From positions 4,702,001 through 4,766,000 of the forward strand of contig NZ_CP061947.1 in the NCBI RefSeq assembly GCF_014838715.1: a DNA stretch of 64,000 nucleotides, read 5' to 3'. Made by a program: the position numbers and the translations under genes. Below the pieces are notes generated by a model. The model did no database searches, was not told where the DNA came from, and saw only the letters and a program-made list of their open reading frames with translations. This stretch comes from Algoriphagus sp. Y33 (GTDB lineage: Bacteria; Bacteroidota; Bacteroidia; Cytophagales; Cyclobacteriaceae). Below, piece after piece: positions 42,694 through 50,512 of this stretch. Each line of letters opens with the position of its first letter. Position 1 is the stretch's first letter.

Positions 42694-45204
42694 ATGAAAA
42701 AAGTTATTGTCATAGGAAATGGAATGGTGGGGTACAAGTTTTGCGAAAAACTGGCCGCCCACCCACTTCGCGATCAATTTAAAGTTGTAGTATTCGGGGA
42801 AGAGTCCAGGCCGGCTTATGATCGTGTCCACCTAAGCGAATACTTCTCACTGGATTCGGCGGATAAGCTGCTTTTAGCGCCCCGTAACTGGTATGCTGAG
42901 AATAACATCACGCTACGTACAGGAGAAATGATCACTTCTATTGAGGTGGAAACCAAGCGTGTCTTTACACATAAGCACGACTATTTCGAATATGACTATC
43001 TAGTTCTGGCTACCGGCTCTTCCTGCTTTGTCCCGAATATCAAAGGAGTGGACAAGCCCGGTGTATTCATATACAGAACCATAGAAGATCTCGATGCAAT
43101 CAAGGATTATGCGCAAAAACTCAAGCTTGAAGGAAAATTCAAAGCATCTGTACTTGGAGGAGGTCTTCTTGGTCTGGAAGCGGCAAATGCGGCCAAAGAA
43201 CTCGGACTTCAAACCGATGTAATCGAATTTGCCCCGCGTCTGATGCCGCGTCAATTGGACAAAGCCGCCAGTGACATGCTTCAGAACAAGATAGAGAGCC
43301 TTGGCATGAACATTCACCTGGGCAAAAACTCCAAAGAAATCACAGGGGAAGAAGGTGTCGAAAAAATAGAATTTACAGACGAAACTTCCCTCCAAACCGA
43401 CATGCTGATTATTTCCGCAGGTATACGTCCCAGAGACGAATTGGCGGTGAAATGTGGCCTGAAAACAGGTGAAAGGGGCGGAGTATATGTGAATAATAAA
43501 ATGGAAACTTCCGATCCGGCCATTTATGCCATCGGAGAAGTAGCACTTTATAATAATGGGATCTACGGACTGGTAGCTCCGGGATATGAGATGGCGGGAG
43601 TGGCTGTAGATCAAATTACGGGAGGCGAAAAGCTGATGAGCCCTTCCATCGATATGTCCACGCAACTCAAATTGGTGGGCACGGAAGTAGCTTCCTTCGG
43701 CGATCCTTTCATCGAAAATGAAGAAATCACCGCAATCGTCTATGAAAACAAGCAGCGCGGAGTCTACAAGAGAATCAACATCGCCAAAGACGGTTCTAAG
43801 TTACTCGGCGGAATCATGGTCGGTGACTCCTCGGATTACAATACACTTTTCCAGTTGTACATCAATGCGATGAAACTTCCCGAGAATCCTGAAGACCTGA
43901 TCTTGGGTTCCAGAGGGGGCGAAAACAAAAGCGCATTGGGCTCAGTGCTCGACTTGCCTGACACCGCGCAGATCTGTTCTTGCGAGGCAGTGAGTAAAGG
44001 GACGATCTGTGACTCGATCACCAGCGGTATCTGCTGTACTTTTTCAGATGTAGTAAAGCAAACAAAAGCTTCCGGCTCCTGTGGTGGATGTAAGCCCATG
44101 GTGACGGACCTGGTTACGGCTACGCTGAAATCCATGGGACAGGAAGTGAAAGAAACGATCTGTGAGCACTTCGAATATAGCCGCCAGGAAATGTACGATT
44201 TGGTAAAGCTTCACAACATTATGGATTTTGACGAAGCGCTGGACCGACATGGCAAAGGCCATGGTTGCGAAACTTGCAAGCCGGTGTTGGCTTCTATTTT
44301 CGCCAGTATCTACATGGAAACCGCCAATCGTCAGGCTCCAATACAGGATTCGAATGACCGCTTTCTTGCAAATATCCAGAGAAACGGTACTTACTCTGTA
44401 GTTCCAAGGGTGCCGGGAGGGGAAATCACACCGGAGAAGCTAATGGTACTCGGACAAGTGGCAAAGAAATACGATCTGTACACCAAAATCACCGGAGGTC
44501 AGCGAATTGACCTCTTCGGTGCCCAGCTTCATGAGCTACCGATGATCTGGAAAGAGCTCATCGATGCAGGATTTGAGAGCGGACACGCCTACGGCAAATC
44601 ACTTAGAACAGTAAAAAGCTGTGTAGGATCTACCTGGTGCCGGTTCGGTTTGCATGACAGCGTGAGCTTTGCCATCAGAATCGAAGAGCGCTACAAAGGG
44701 TTACGTTCTCCCCACAAACTAAAAGGCGGTGTCTCCGGCTGTATCCGCGAATGTGCTGAAGCCCGTGGAAAGGATTTTGGGGTCATCGCAGTAGAAGGGG
44801 GCTGGAATCTCTTCGTCTGTGGTAATGGAGGAGCTACGCCGAAGCACGCTATTCTTCTTGCCGAAAAACTAGACGACGAAACCTGCATCAAATATCTCGA
44901 CAGATTCTTGGTCTACTACATCAGAACAGCCGCTCCGTTGCAGCGTACTGCGCCATGGCTGGAAAAGCTGGAAGGCGGAATAGAGTACTTGAAAAAAGTA
45001 GTCGTGGAAGATAGTCTGGGAATAGCCGAAGAATTGGAAGTAGAAATGGAAGAACTGGTACAGCGCTATGCCTGTGAATGGAAGGAAGCCATCGAAGATC
45101 CACAAATGATGAAAAGATTCAAGCCCTTTGTCAACTCCGACGAGCCAGACGACAACTTGGTCTTTGTGCCAATGAGAGAACAAAAGATGCCTAGACCTTG
45201 GTAA
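42694..45204 (+). CDS. nirB: NAD(P)H-dependent nitrite reductase, large subunit
   Basis: The 836-residue enzyme reduces nitrite to ammonium in the cytoplasm. Order: FAD/NAD domains (VIVIGNGMVGYKFCEKL at residue 4, SVLGGGLLGLEAANAAKELG near 150), two BFD-like [2Fe-2S] segments (C428 and C430 in ICSCEAVS, then GSCGGCKPM; CETCKPV near 530), then the siroheme reductase half-domains. Siroheme/[4Fe-4S] cysteines are C643 and C649 (CVGSTWC) and C683 and C687 (CIREC). Complete length. First gene of the nitrate island, followed 18 bp later by nirD. Confidence 0.96.
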   Translation: MKKVIVIGNGMVGYKFCEKLAAHPLRDQFKVVVFGEESRPAYDRVHLSEYFSLDSADKLLLAPRNWYAENNITLRTGEMITSIEVETKRVFTHKHDYFEYDYLVLATGSSCFVPNIKGVDKPGVFIYRTIEDLDAIKDYAQKLKLEGKFKASVLGGGLLGLEAANAAKELGLQTDVIEFAPRLMPRQLDKAASDMLQNKIESLGMNIHLGKNSKEITGEEGVEKIEFTDETSLQTDMLIISAGIRPRDELAVKCGLKTGERGGVYVNNKMETSDPAIYAIGEVALYNNGIYGLVAPGYEMAGVAVDQITGGEKLMSPSIDMSTQLKLVGTEVASFGDPFIENEEITAIVYENKQRGVYKRINIAKDGSKLLGGIMVGDSSDYNTLFQLYINAMKLPENPEDLILGSRGGENKSALGSVLDLPDTAQICSCEAVSKGTICDSITSGICCTFSDVVKQTKASGSCGGCKPMVTDLVTATLKSMGQEVKETICEHFEYSRQEMYDLVKLHNIMDFDEALDRHGKGHGCETCKPVLASIFASIYMETANRQAPIQDSNDRFLANIQRNGTYSVVPRVPGGEITPEKLMVLGQVAKKYDLYTKITGGQRIDLFGAQLHELPMIWKELIDAGFESGHAYGKSLRTVKSCVGSTWCRFGLHDSVSFAIRIEERYKGLRSPHKLKGGVSGCIRECAEARGKDFGVIAVEGGWNLFVCGNGGATPKHAILLAEKLDDETCIKYLDRFLVYYIRTAAPLQRTAPWLEKLEGGIEYLKKVVVEDSLGIAEELEVEMEELVQRYACEWKEAIEDPQMMKRFKPFVNSDEPDDNLVFVPMREQKMPRPW

Positions 45205-45222
45205 TCCAATACGTATAAGATC

Positions 45223-45600
45223 ATGGAAGAACTATTAAAAAACTATCAATCCGTAGCAGAGCAGCACGCCATCAACTGGATCAAAGTAGGTCAGACAGAT
45301 GACTTTCCCGAGAATGCCGGAGCCTGCGTGAAATACAATGCCAGGCAAATTGCCGTTTTCCATTTCACCAGAACCAACTCTTGGTATGCCTGCCAGAACC
45401 TGTGTCCACATAAGATGGAAATGGTGCTTTCCCGTGGCATGACAGGTGATGCGAAAGGGATCCCAAAAGTGGCCTGTCCGCTTCATAAGAAGACCTTTTC
45501 ACTGGAAGATGGCAGCAATTTGAATGGAGAAGAGTATAGTATTGCAACCTATCCGGTCAGGATTCAGGAGGGAAATGTATATATTGGATTCGCAGATTAA
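45223..45600 (+). CDS. nirD: Nitrite reductase small subunit (Rieske-type)
   Basis: The 125-residue partner of NirB. It has CPH (CQNLCPHKMEMVLSRG) and CPLH (VACPLHKKTFSL), i.e. CxH and CxxH, a complete Rieske ligand set, whereas the E. coli NirD lacks the cluster ligands. So this subunit may hold a real [2Fe-2S] cluster. It follows nirB directly. Confidence 0.93.
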   Translation: MEELLKNYQSVAEQHAINWIKVGQTDDFPENAGACVKYNARQIAVFHFTRTNSWYACQNLCPHKMEMVLSRGMTGDAKGIPKVACPLHKKTFSLEDGSNLNGEEYSIATYPVRIQEGNVYIGFAD

Positions 45601-45613
45601 TCCAATTTTACAA

Positions 45614-46192
45614 ATGAACAGACTCCAGAAAGCAATCTCGTTGATCGATCAGGTCAACGGGGAAGACCCCACCAAAGAAGAAATATCAGGAAAAGAGATT
45701 GCAAAAGAACTGTTGTACTCTATGCGTATGACAGACAAACTCAACCAATTTGCCCCCGAATCACCGGAAGCTATGCAGCTCGCCGTCAGGGCACAGCATA
45801 TCGGAAGATGGAAGATACCGAGATCAGACTATCCAATGGATAGAGTCGGGTATCTCCGGTGGAGGGAGGAACTGAAAAAGATGCATGCCGATATGGCCGG
45901 AGAGATTCTCCAAGAGGCGGGGTACGATGAGGAGACGATAGAAAAGACAAAATTCCTGATCAGAAAGAAGCAGCTGAAAACTGATCCGGACACCCAAACC
46001 ATGGAAGATGTGATTTGTCTGGTTTTCCTGGAATATTATTTCGAAGAATTCGCCGCCAAACATGAGTCCGCCAAAATCATCGATATCCTTCAAAAAACCT
46101 GGGCTAAAATGTCAGAGAAAGGACACCGGGCCGCTTTACAGTTACCATTTTCACCTTCAAGCCTTCAATTAGTCAAAGAAGCCATCACCTAA
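45614..46192 (+). CDS. DUF4202 family protein
   Basis: A 192-residue soluble protein matching DUF4202: RLQKAISLIDQVNGEDPTKE, ELLYSMRMTDKLNQFAPESP, AVRAQHIGRWKIPRSDYPMD and YLRWREELKKMHADMAGEIL. The His-containing helices (RAQHIGRW, KKMHADMA) resemble an HD-type all-alpha fold, but metal ligands are not proven. I use the ATG at 45614, because the longer frame begins inside nirD. It lies between nirD and the sensor kinase, and the family often accompanies nitrite or sulfite reduction genes. Function unknown. Confidence 0.87.
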   Translation: MNRLQKAISLIDQVNGEDPTKEEISGKEIAKELLYSMRMTDKLNQFAPESPEAMQLAVRAQHIGRWKIPRSDYPMDRVGYLRWREELKKMHADMAGEILQEAGYDEETIEKTKFLIRKKQLKTDPDTQTMEDVICLVFLEYYFEEFAAKHESAKIIDILQKTWAKMSEKGHRAALQLPFSPSSLQLVKEAIT

Positions 46193-46196
46193 TCAA

Positions 46197-48008
46197 ATGA
46201 CCGGTACACCGCGATCGCTGGATCAAGATACTTTTAATCGTCTCCGAAGACTTTATATTATTGCGTTGGGAGCCATTGCCATCTCCTTGATCGCAAGCCA
46301 GATTCTCATCAGAAAACACCTGAATGATCAGGAAAACGACAGCCGTCTAGTCAATGTAGCCGGCCGGCAGCGAATGCTGAGTCAGAAACTGAACAAGGAA
46401 GTGCTCTTGCTGCCACACAGTCACTCTCCCGAAACTTCACACGTGCTGACAGACTCGATACAAAGCACCTTGAGCCGCTGGAAAAATGCCCATCAACTTT
46501 TACAACTGGGCGATGAAGAGCAGGATTTCATCGTAGACAACAGTCCGGAAATCAAGCAAATGTTTGAGAAAATCAATCCGGAATTCGAGAAAGTAGTCAC
46601 TGCTGCACAAAATTTTCTTTTTCTCAAATCAGACAATGTTCAGGATTCAATAGCCATTGCGGAGCAATTACGGATTATTGAAACCAATGCAAATAATTTT
46701 CTGATCAAAATGGATGGGATCGTAAATCAATACGATCACGAAGCCAAGGATAAAGTGTCCAACCTACAGCGGGTGGAGTTGCTCATCACACTTTTCACAC
46801 TGCTGGTTCTGGTGGGTGAGTTTCTGATTATCTTTTGGCCTTCGGCCAAAGCCATGAAAGCCAGTATCCACGAATTGTTGGCTGCAGAAAAAAAAGCTAT
46901 CCAAATGGCCAAGAATGCGGATATTCTCAGTCAATCTAAAGAAAAATCGGTCAGGGAGCTACAAGCCCTTAGCAAAGCCATGGATCAGATCCTTCTTTTT
47001 GCCCGAATCACACCCGAAGGATACATCACCCACATAGGTGAGCGCTTCAGCAGACTTTATAAGACACAGAAATTCAACGTCAATGCCAAGATATCGGATC
47101 TGCTCTCCCCTTTGGAAAATGAACGGCTCACTATAGACCGCATCGTTGCCGAAAATAAAAAAGCAGGCTGGGAAGGCGAATTAAAAACCACCTCCCAAAC
47201 CGGCGAAGACATCTGGCTGGATGTGTCCATGATTCCATTTAATTCTTCTGAGGACAAGTCTGAATTGATTTTGATTTGTCTGGATATCACCAAGCGCAAG
47301 GAGTTTATGCATCAGGTGGAGCAGCTGACCAAGGAGAGTTTTGAGGAAAAAATGCATCAGCAGAAGGTGATTTCGAGACAAATCATCGAGAATCAGGAAA
47401 ATGAGCAAAACCGGATAGCAAAGGACATCCATGACGGAATCGGTCAAATGCTCACCGGATTGAAATACCTGCTGGAAAGCGTGGACTCTTCTGACCCCGA
47501 GAAAGCCGAGGTGAAGATCATCAAACTCAAAGAACTTACTTCTAATATTATCAAAGGGGTAAGAACAGCAACGTTCAATCTCACCCCTCCGGAATTGAAA
47601 GACTATGGGATTGTGCCGGCGCTTACGGAACTGACACAGGAACTCTCCAAGCTTACAGGGAAGAAGATTGTTCTTTTCAATAAATCAGAATTCTCCCAGC
47701 GACTGGATTCTCTGGTAGAGATCAACCTCTACCGTATCACACAGGAAGCAATCAACAATGCGATTAAATACGCAGATTCCTCCCACATCATCGTCACGGT
47801 CTCGCACAGTCAGAATATTCTCAGCATCATTGTGGATGACAACGGAAGGGGATTTGATCAATCAAAGCTAAAATCCAAACCTGATGAGGAAGGCGGAATG
47901 GGGCTTACCTTTATGAAAGAAAGGGTGAAATACATCAATGGCCGGTTATTCATCAATTCTTCTCCTAATGAAGGCACCAAGGTCACTCTCAACGTACCTT
48001 TAGCTTAG
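46197..48008 (+). CDS. NarX-like sensor histidine kinase (PilJ-type N-terminal domain, PAS, HisKA_3)
   Basis: A 603-residue membrane kinase. First membrane segment about residues 18-38, second about 195-214. Between them the periplasmic helix bundle has LVNVAGRQRMLSQKLNKEVL (residues 51-70), which fits the P-box that binds nitrate/nitrite in NarX/NarQ. A PAS domain spans about 262-375 (ITPEGYITHIGERFSRLYKT). The HisKA_3 box IAKDIHDGIGQMLTGLKYLL contains the phospho-acceptor H412. The ATPase end has DDNGRGFD and GGMGLTFMKERV. It starts four bases after the DUF4202 gene stop. Confidence 0.92.
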   Translation: MTGTPRSLDQDTFNRLRRLYIIALGAIAISLIASQILIRKHLNDQENDSRLVNVAGRQRMLSQKLNKEVLLLPHSHSPETSHVLTDSIQSTLSRWKNAHQLLQLGDEEQDFIVDNSPEIKQMFEKINPEFEKVVTAAQNFLFLKSDNVQDSIAIAEQLRIIETNANNFLIKMDGIVNQYDHEAKDKVSNLQRVELLITLFTLLVLVGEFLIIFWPSAKAMKASIHELLAAEKKAIQMAKNADILSQSKEKSVRELQALSKAMDQILLFARITPEGYITHIGERFSRLYKTQKFNVNAKISDLLSPLENERLTIDRIVAENKKAGWEGELKTTSQTGEDIWLDVSMIPFNSSEDKSELILICLDITKRKEFMHQVEQLTKESFEEKMHQQKVISRQIIENQENEQNRIAKDIHDGIGQMLTGLKYLLESVDSSDPEKAEVKIIKLKELTSNIIKGVRTATFNLTPPELKDYGIVPALTELTQELSKLTGKKIVLFNKSEFSQRLDSLVEINLYRITQEAINNAIKYADSSHIIVTVSHSQNILSIIVDDNGRGFDQSKLKSKPDEEGGMGLTFMKERVKYINGRLFINSSPNEGTKVTLNVPLA

Positions 48009-48023
48009 ATTTTCTAGATTTTT

Positions 48024-48053
48024 ATACGTAAATTCTCTTTCTTTACTACGTAT
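48024..48053. promoter_or_regulatory. TACGTAT half-sites before the response regulator gene
   Basis: ATACGTA at 48024-48030 and TACGTAT at 48047-48053 lie 15-45 bp before the ATG at 48068. Same half-sites as before nirB and the transporter, but not arranged as 7-2-7. Suggests autoregulation. Confidence 0.45.
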
Positions 48054-48067
48054 TTACCTAAGCACAT

Positions 48068-48730
48068 ATGAACCCAATCAAAATAGTTTTAGCAGATGAT
48101 CACGAACTTGTACGGGACGGAATCAAGTCTTTGCTGGAAAGTGAAAAGGAATTCCAAGTAATTGATGAAGCATCGGACGGCATAGAAGCACTGGAAGTAA
48201 TCGCACTACAGAACCCGGATTTACTGATTGTGGATATCCGCATGCCGCGAATGAACGGACTGGAAGTGGTGAAGGAGATGAGCAAACGCTTCCCTCACGT
48301 CAAGAAACTTGTCCTTTCCATGCACGACTCGGAGGAGTACGTAGTAGAGGCTATTCAGGCAGGAGCTGATGGATACTTGCTCAAAGGATCTTCTAAAAGT
48401 GAGTTTTTGAAGGCCTTACACACGATTTCTGTCGGCGGTAAGTTTTTTGCCGGAGATGTATCCGCCTATATCATTAATAACTTCGTCAACGGAAAAGCCA
48501 AAACCCCTTCCAGATCTGATGCAATTCCGGAGGAATTGGCAAACCTGACCAATAGGGAAAAACAGATTCTTGAATTGATTCTAGAAGGGAAAGGGAATAA
48601 TGAAATCGCTGATACACTGGAAATCAGTAAAAGAACGGCAGAGGTACACCGGTTTAATTTGATGAAAAAGATGAATGTCAAGAATCTTGTGGAGCTGACT
48701 ACAAAATCCAGAGAATTAAACCTGATCTAA
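48068..48730 (+). CDS. NarL/FixJ-type response regulator
   Basis: The 220-residue protein has a receiver domain (KIVLADDHELVRDGIKSLLE, with the phosphorylation Asp in LLIVDIRMPRMNGLE around residue 56, and the Lys in YLLKGSSKSEF) and a LuxR-type HTH (LTNREKQILELILEGKGNNE, then IADTLEISKRTAEVHRFNLM). It is the evident partner of the adjacent sensor kinase and a likely binder of the TACTTAT/TACGTAT sites through the island. Confidence 0.94.
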   Translation: MNPIKIVLADDHELVRDGIKSLLESEKEFQVIDEASDGIEALEVIALQNPDLLIVDIRMPRMNGLEVVKEMSKRFPHVKKLVLSMHDSEEYVVEAIQAGADGYLLKGSSKSEFLKALHTISVGGKFFAGDVSAYIINNFVNGKAKTPSRSDAIPEELANLTNREKQILELILEGKGNNEIADTLEISKRTAEVHRFNLMKKMNVKNLVELTTKSRELNLI

Positions 48731-48761
48731 GTAGGACAATCAATTTTATACGTAGTTATAA

Positions 48762-48800
48762 ATCCATTTGGAGCCACTCCAAGTGGATTTTTTATTTTTT
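48762..48800 (+). terminator. Terminator between response regulator and transporter
   Basis: ATCCATTTGGAG and CTCCAAGTGGAT form a 12-bp stem (one G-T) with a three-base loop, followed by TTTTTTATTTTTT. It separates the nirB-to-regulator unit from the transporter unit. Confidence 0.88.
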
Positions 48801-48829
48801 ATCTAAAAAAAATACGTATCATGTATTGA

Positions 48830-48851
48830 AATTACGTATTAATACGTAATT
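48830..48851. promoter_or_regulatory. Perfect 22-bp palindrome upstream of the nitrate transporter
   Basis: AATTACGTATT-AATACGTAATT is perfectly self-complementary and contains TACGTAT-TA-ATACGTA, the 7-2-7 arrangement. A further TACGTAT is at 48813-48819. Strong candidate operator for the island's response regulator. Confidence 0.65.
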
Positions 48852-48874
48852 TTAAGCAAGATAAAATAAGTATT

Positions 48875-48986
48875 ATGAAATCGAGTATTGGGATAACGCA
48901 AAGCACTGCGTGGATTATGCCCCGTACGAGATTCCATAGCCTGCCCCGACTAATCAGGCTGACCATATAAAATAAATTACAAACAC
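48875..48986 (-). repeat. Dispersed leader-element repeat, copy C
   Basis: Ends at the base before the transporter ATG (AAATTACAAACACATG). Reading away from the gene it carries ATATGGTC, GCCTGATTAGTCGGGGCAGG, the core TATGGAATCTCG and the tail TACTCGATTTCAT. It lies between the palindrome and the gene, so the transporter mRNA leader probably contains this element. Confidence 0.75.
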
Positions 48987-50411
48987 ATGAAACCACTACT
49001 TACACACAAGGCAACACGATTGAACCTCCTGGATTTTAAAGCTGTCCCAATCCGCACCTTTTGGATCACTTCTATCGCATTCTTTATTTGTTTTTTCGCA
49101 TGGTTCGGTATCGTTCCCTTCATGCCGGATGTGGTCAAAGACCTGGGCCTTACTCCGGCGCAAAAGTGGAACGCAACAGTTCTTGCCGTAGCGGGAACAA
49201 TTTTTGCCAGATTATTGATCGGTAAACTATGCGATAAGTATGGACCGAGACTGTGCTATACTTGGCTTTTGATCTTAGGATCCATCCCCGTAATAGCAAG
49301 CGGTCTGGTTCAGACACCGATGCAGTTTTACATTTGCCGCCTATTGACCGGATTTATCGGGGCATCCTTTGTGATCACTCAGGTACATACCTCCCTTATG
49401 TTTGCTTCCAATGTAGTGGGCACTGCCAATGCAACTTCAGCAGGCTGGGGAAATCTAGGTGGTGGAGCAAACAGACTTGGAATGCCTATCATTGCTGCGA
49501 TAGTCATAGGGCTGGGGGTAGCGGAGGCTGATGCGTGGAGGTATGCTATGGTAATTGCCGGCATAGTCTGCTTTGCCATGGGATTGGTCTATTACTTTTT
49601 TACAAAGGATACTCCTGAGGGCAACTTCAAAGAATTAGAAGCAAGAGGAATAAAAATCCCCAGCACCAAGAAGGACAAAGTCGGTTTTGGGGAGGCAGTG
49701 AAAGACTACCGTGTTTGGTTACTTTTTATTGTTTACGCCGCCTGCTTTGGGATTGAGCTGACTGTGTATGGCACCATGGATGACTATCTTCAAAATACCT
49801 TTCAGCTAGAGCGGATCACTGCCGGAAATATTGTGCTTTCGTTTGCCCTAATGAATATTTTCGCCAGAACACTGGGAGGATTTTTCGGTGACAAATTCGG
49901 AAAAACAAAAGGACTGAAAGGAAGAGTTTGGTTTTTGGCAGCCATCTTAATTGCCGAGGGTCTGACACTAAGCCTGTTTTCTCTAGCCACGAGCTTGGCA
50001 GTAGGTTTTGTGCTTTTGGTTGCCTTCAGCCTCACCGTGCAGATGGCAGAGGGAGCGACATTCTCTGTAGTCCCTTTTGTAAATAGAAAGGCAATTGGCT
50101 CCATTTCGGGAATTGTGGGTGCCGGCGGGAATTTCGGAGCTTTTTTGGCAGCACTGTTCCTAAGTTCCAAATCAGCGATAGCAGAGAAAACCGCACTTAT
50201 CGCAAGTGAAGGCTTGGGGTCTGAAGCTGCTACAGCAGCCCAATCAGCCGCCGCGGCAGGAGCCGTGTCAACCGGCTATTTGGTCATTGGCGGCTTAATC
50301 GTCGTATCCGGCATGGTCGCCCTAGCCATCCGATTCAGCACCGAAGATGAGAAAGTAGCAGAAGTGGAATTAAACAAGCTGCAGCCTGAATTAATGAGAA
50401 TAGATAATTAA
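48987..50411 (+). CDS. NarK-type nitrate/nitrite transporter (MFS)
   Basis: A 474-residue major facilitator protein with twelve predicted membrane segments. The nitrate-porter signature is SAGWGNLGGGANRLGMPIIA. Typical MFS loop motifs are GKLCDKYGPRLCY and GGFFGDKFGKTKG. NarK/NasA-type proteins import nitrate or export nitrite. The cytoplasmic assimilatory enzymes encoded nearby suggest uptake. Preceded by the 22-bp palindrome and leader element C. Confidence 0.93.
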   Translation: MKPLLTHKATRLNLLDFKAVPIRTFWITSIAFFICFFAWFGIVPFMPDVVKDLGLTPAQKWNATVLAVAGTIFARLLIGKLCDKYGPRLCYTWLLILGSIPVIASGLVQTPMQFYICRLLTGFIGASFVITQVHTSLMFASNVVGTANATSAGWGNLGGGANRLGMPIIAAIVIGLGVAEADAWRYAMVIAGIVCFAMGLVYYFFTKDTPEGNFKELEARGIKIPSTKKDKVGFGEAVKDYRVWLLFIVYAACFGIELTVYGTMDDYLQNTFQLERITAGNIVLSFALMNIFARTLGGFFGDKFGKTKGLKGRVWFLAAILIAEGLTLSLFSLATSLAVGFVLLVAFSLTVQMAEGATFSVVPFVNRKAIGSISGIVGAGGNFGAFLAALFLSSKSAIAEKTALIASEGLGSEAATAAQSAAAAGAVSTGYLVIGGLIVVSGMVALAIRFSTEDEKVAEVELNKLQPELMRIDN

Positions 50412-50512
50412 CTTGTAGTAATAGTACCCAAAATAGCTCTTCCATGATTGACCGTCTGTCATTCGGATGAGCTATTTTGTTCTTAATCAATTTCCAATTG
50501 TAATTTCTGATA

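Noticed and set aside
45524..45613. Longer start for the DUF4202 gene
   Set aside because: The extra 30 codons lie inside nirD in another frame. The ATG at 45614 matches the family start.
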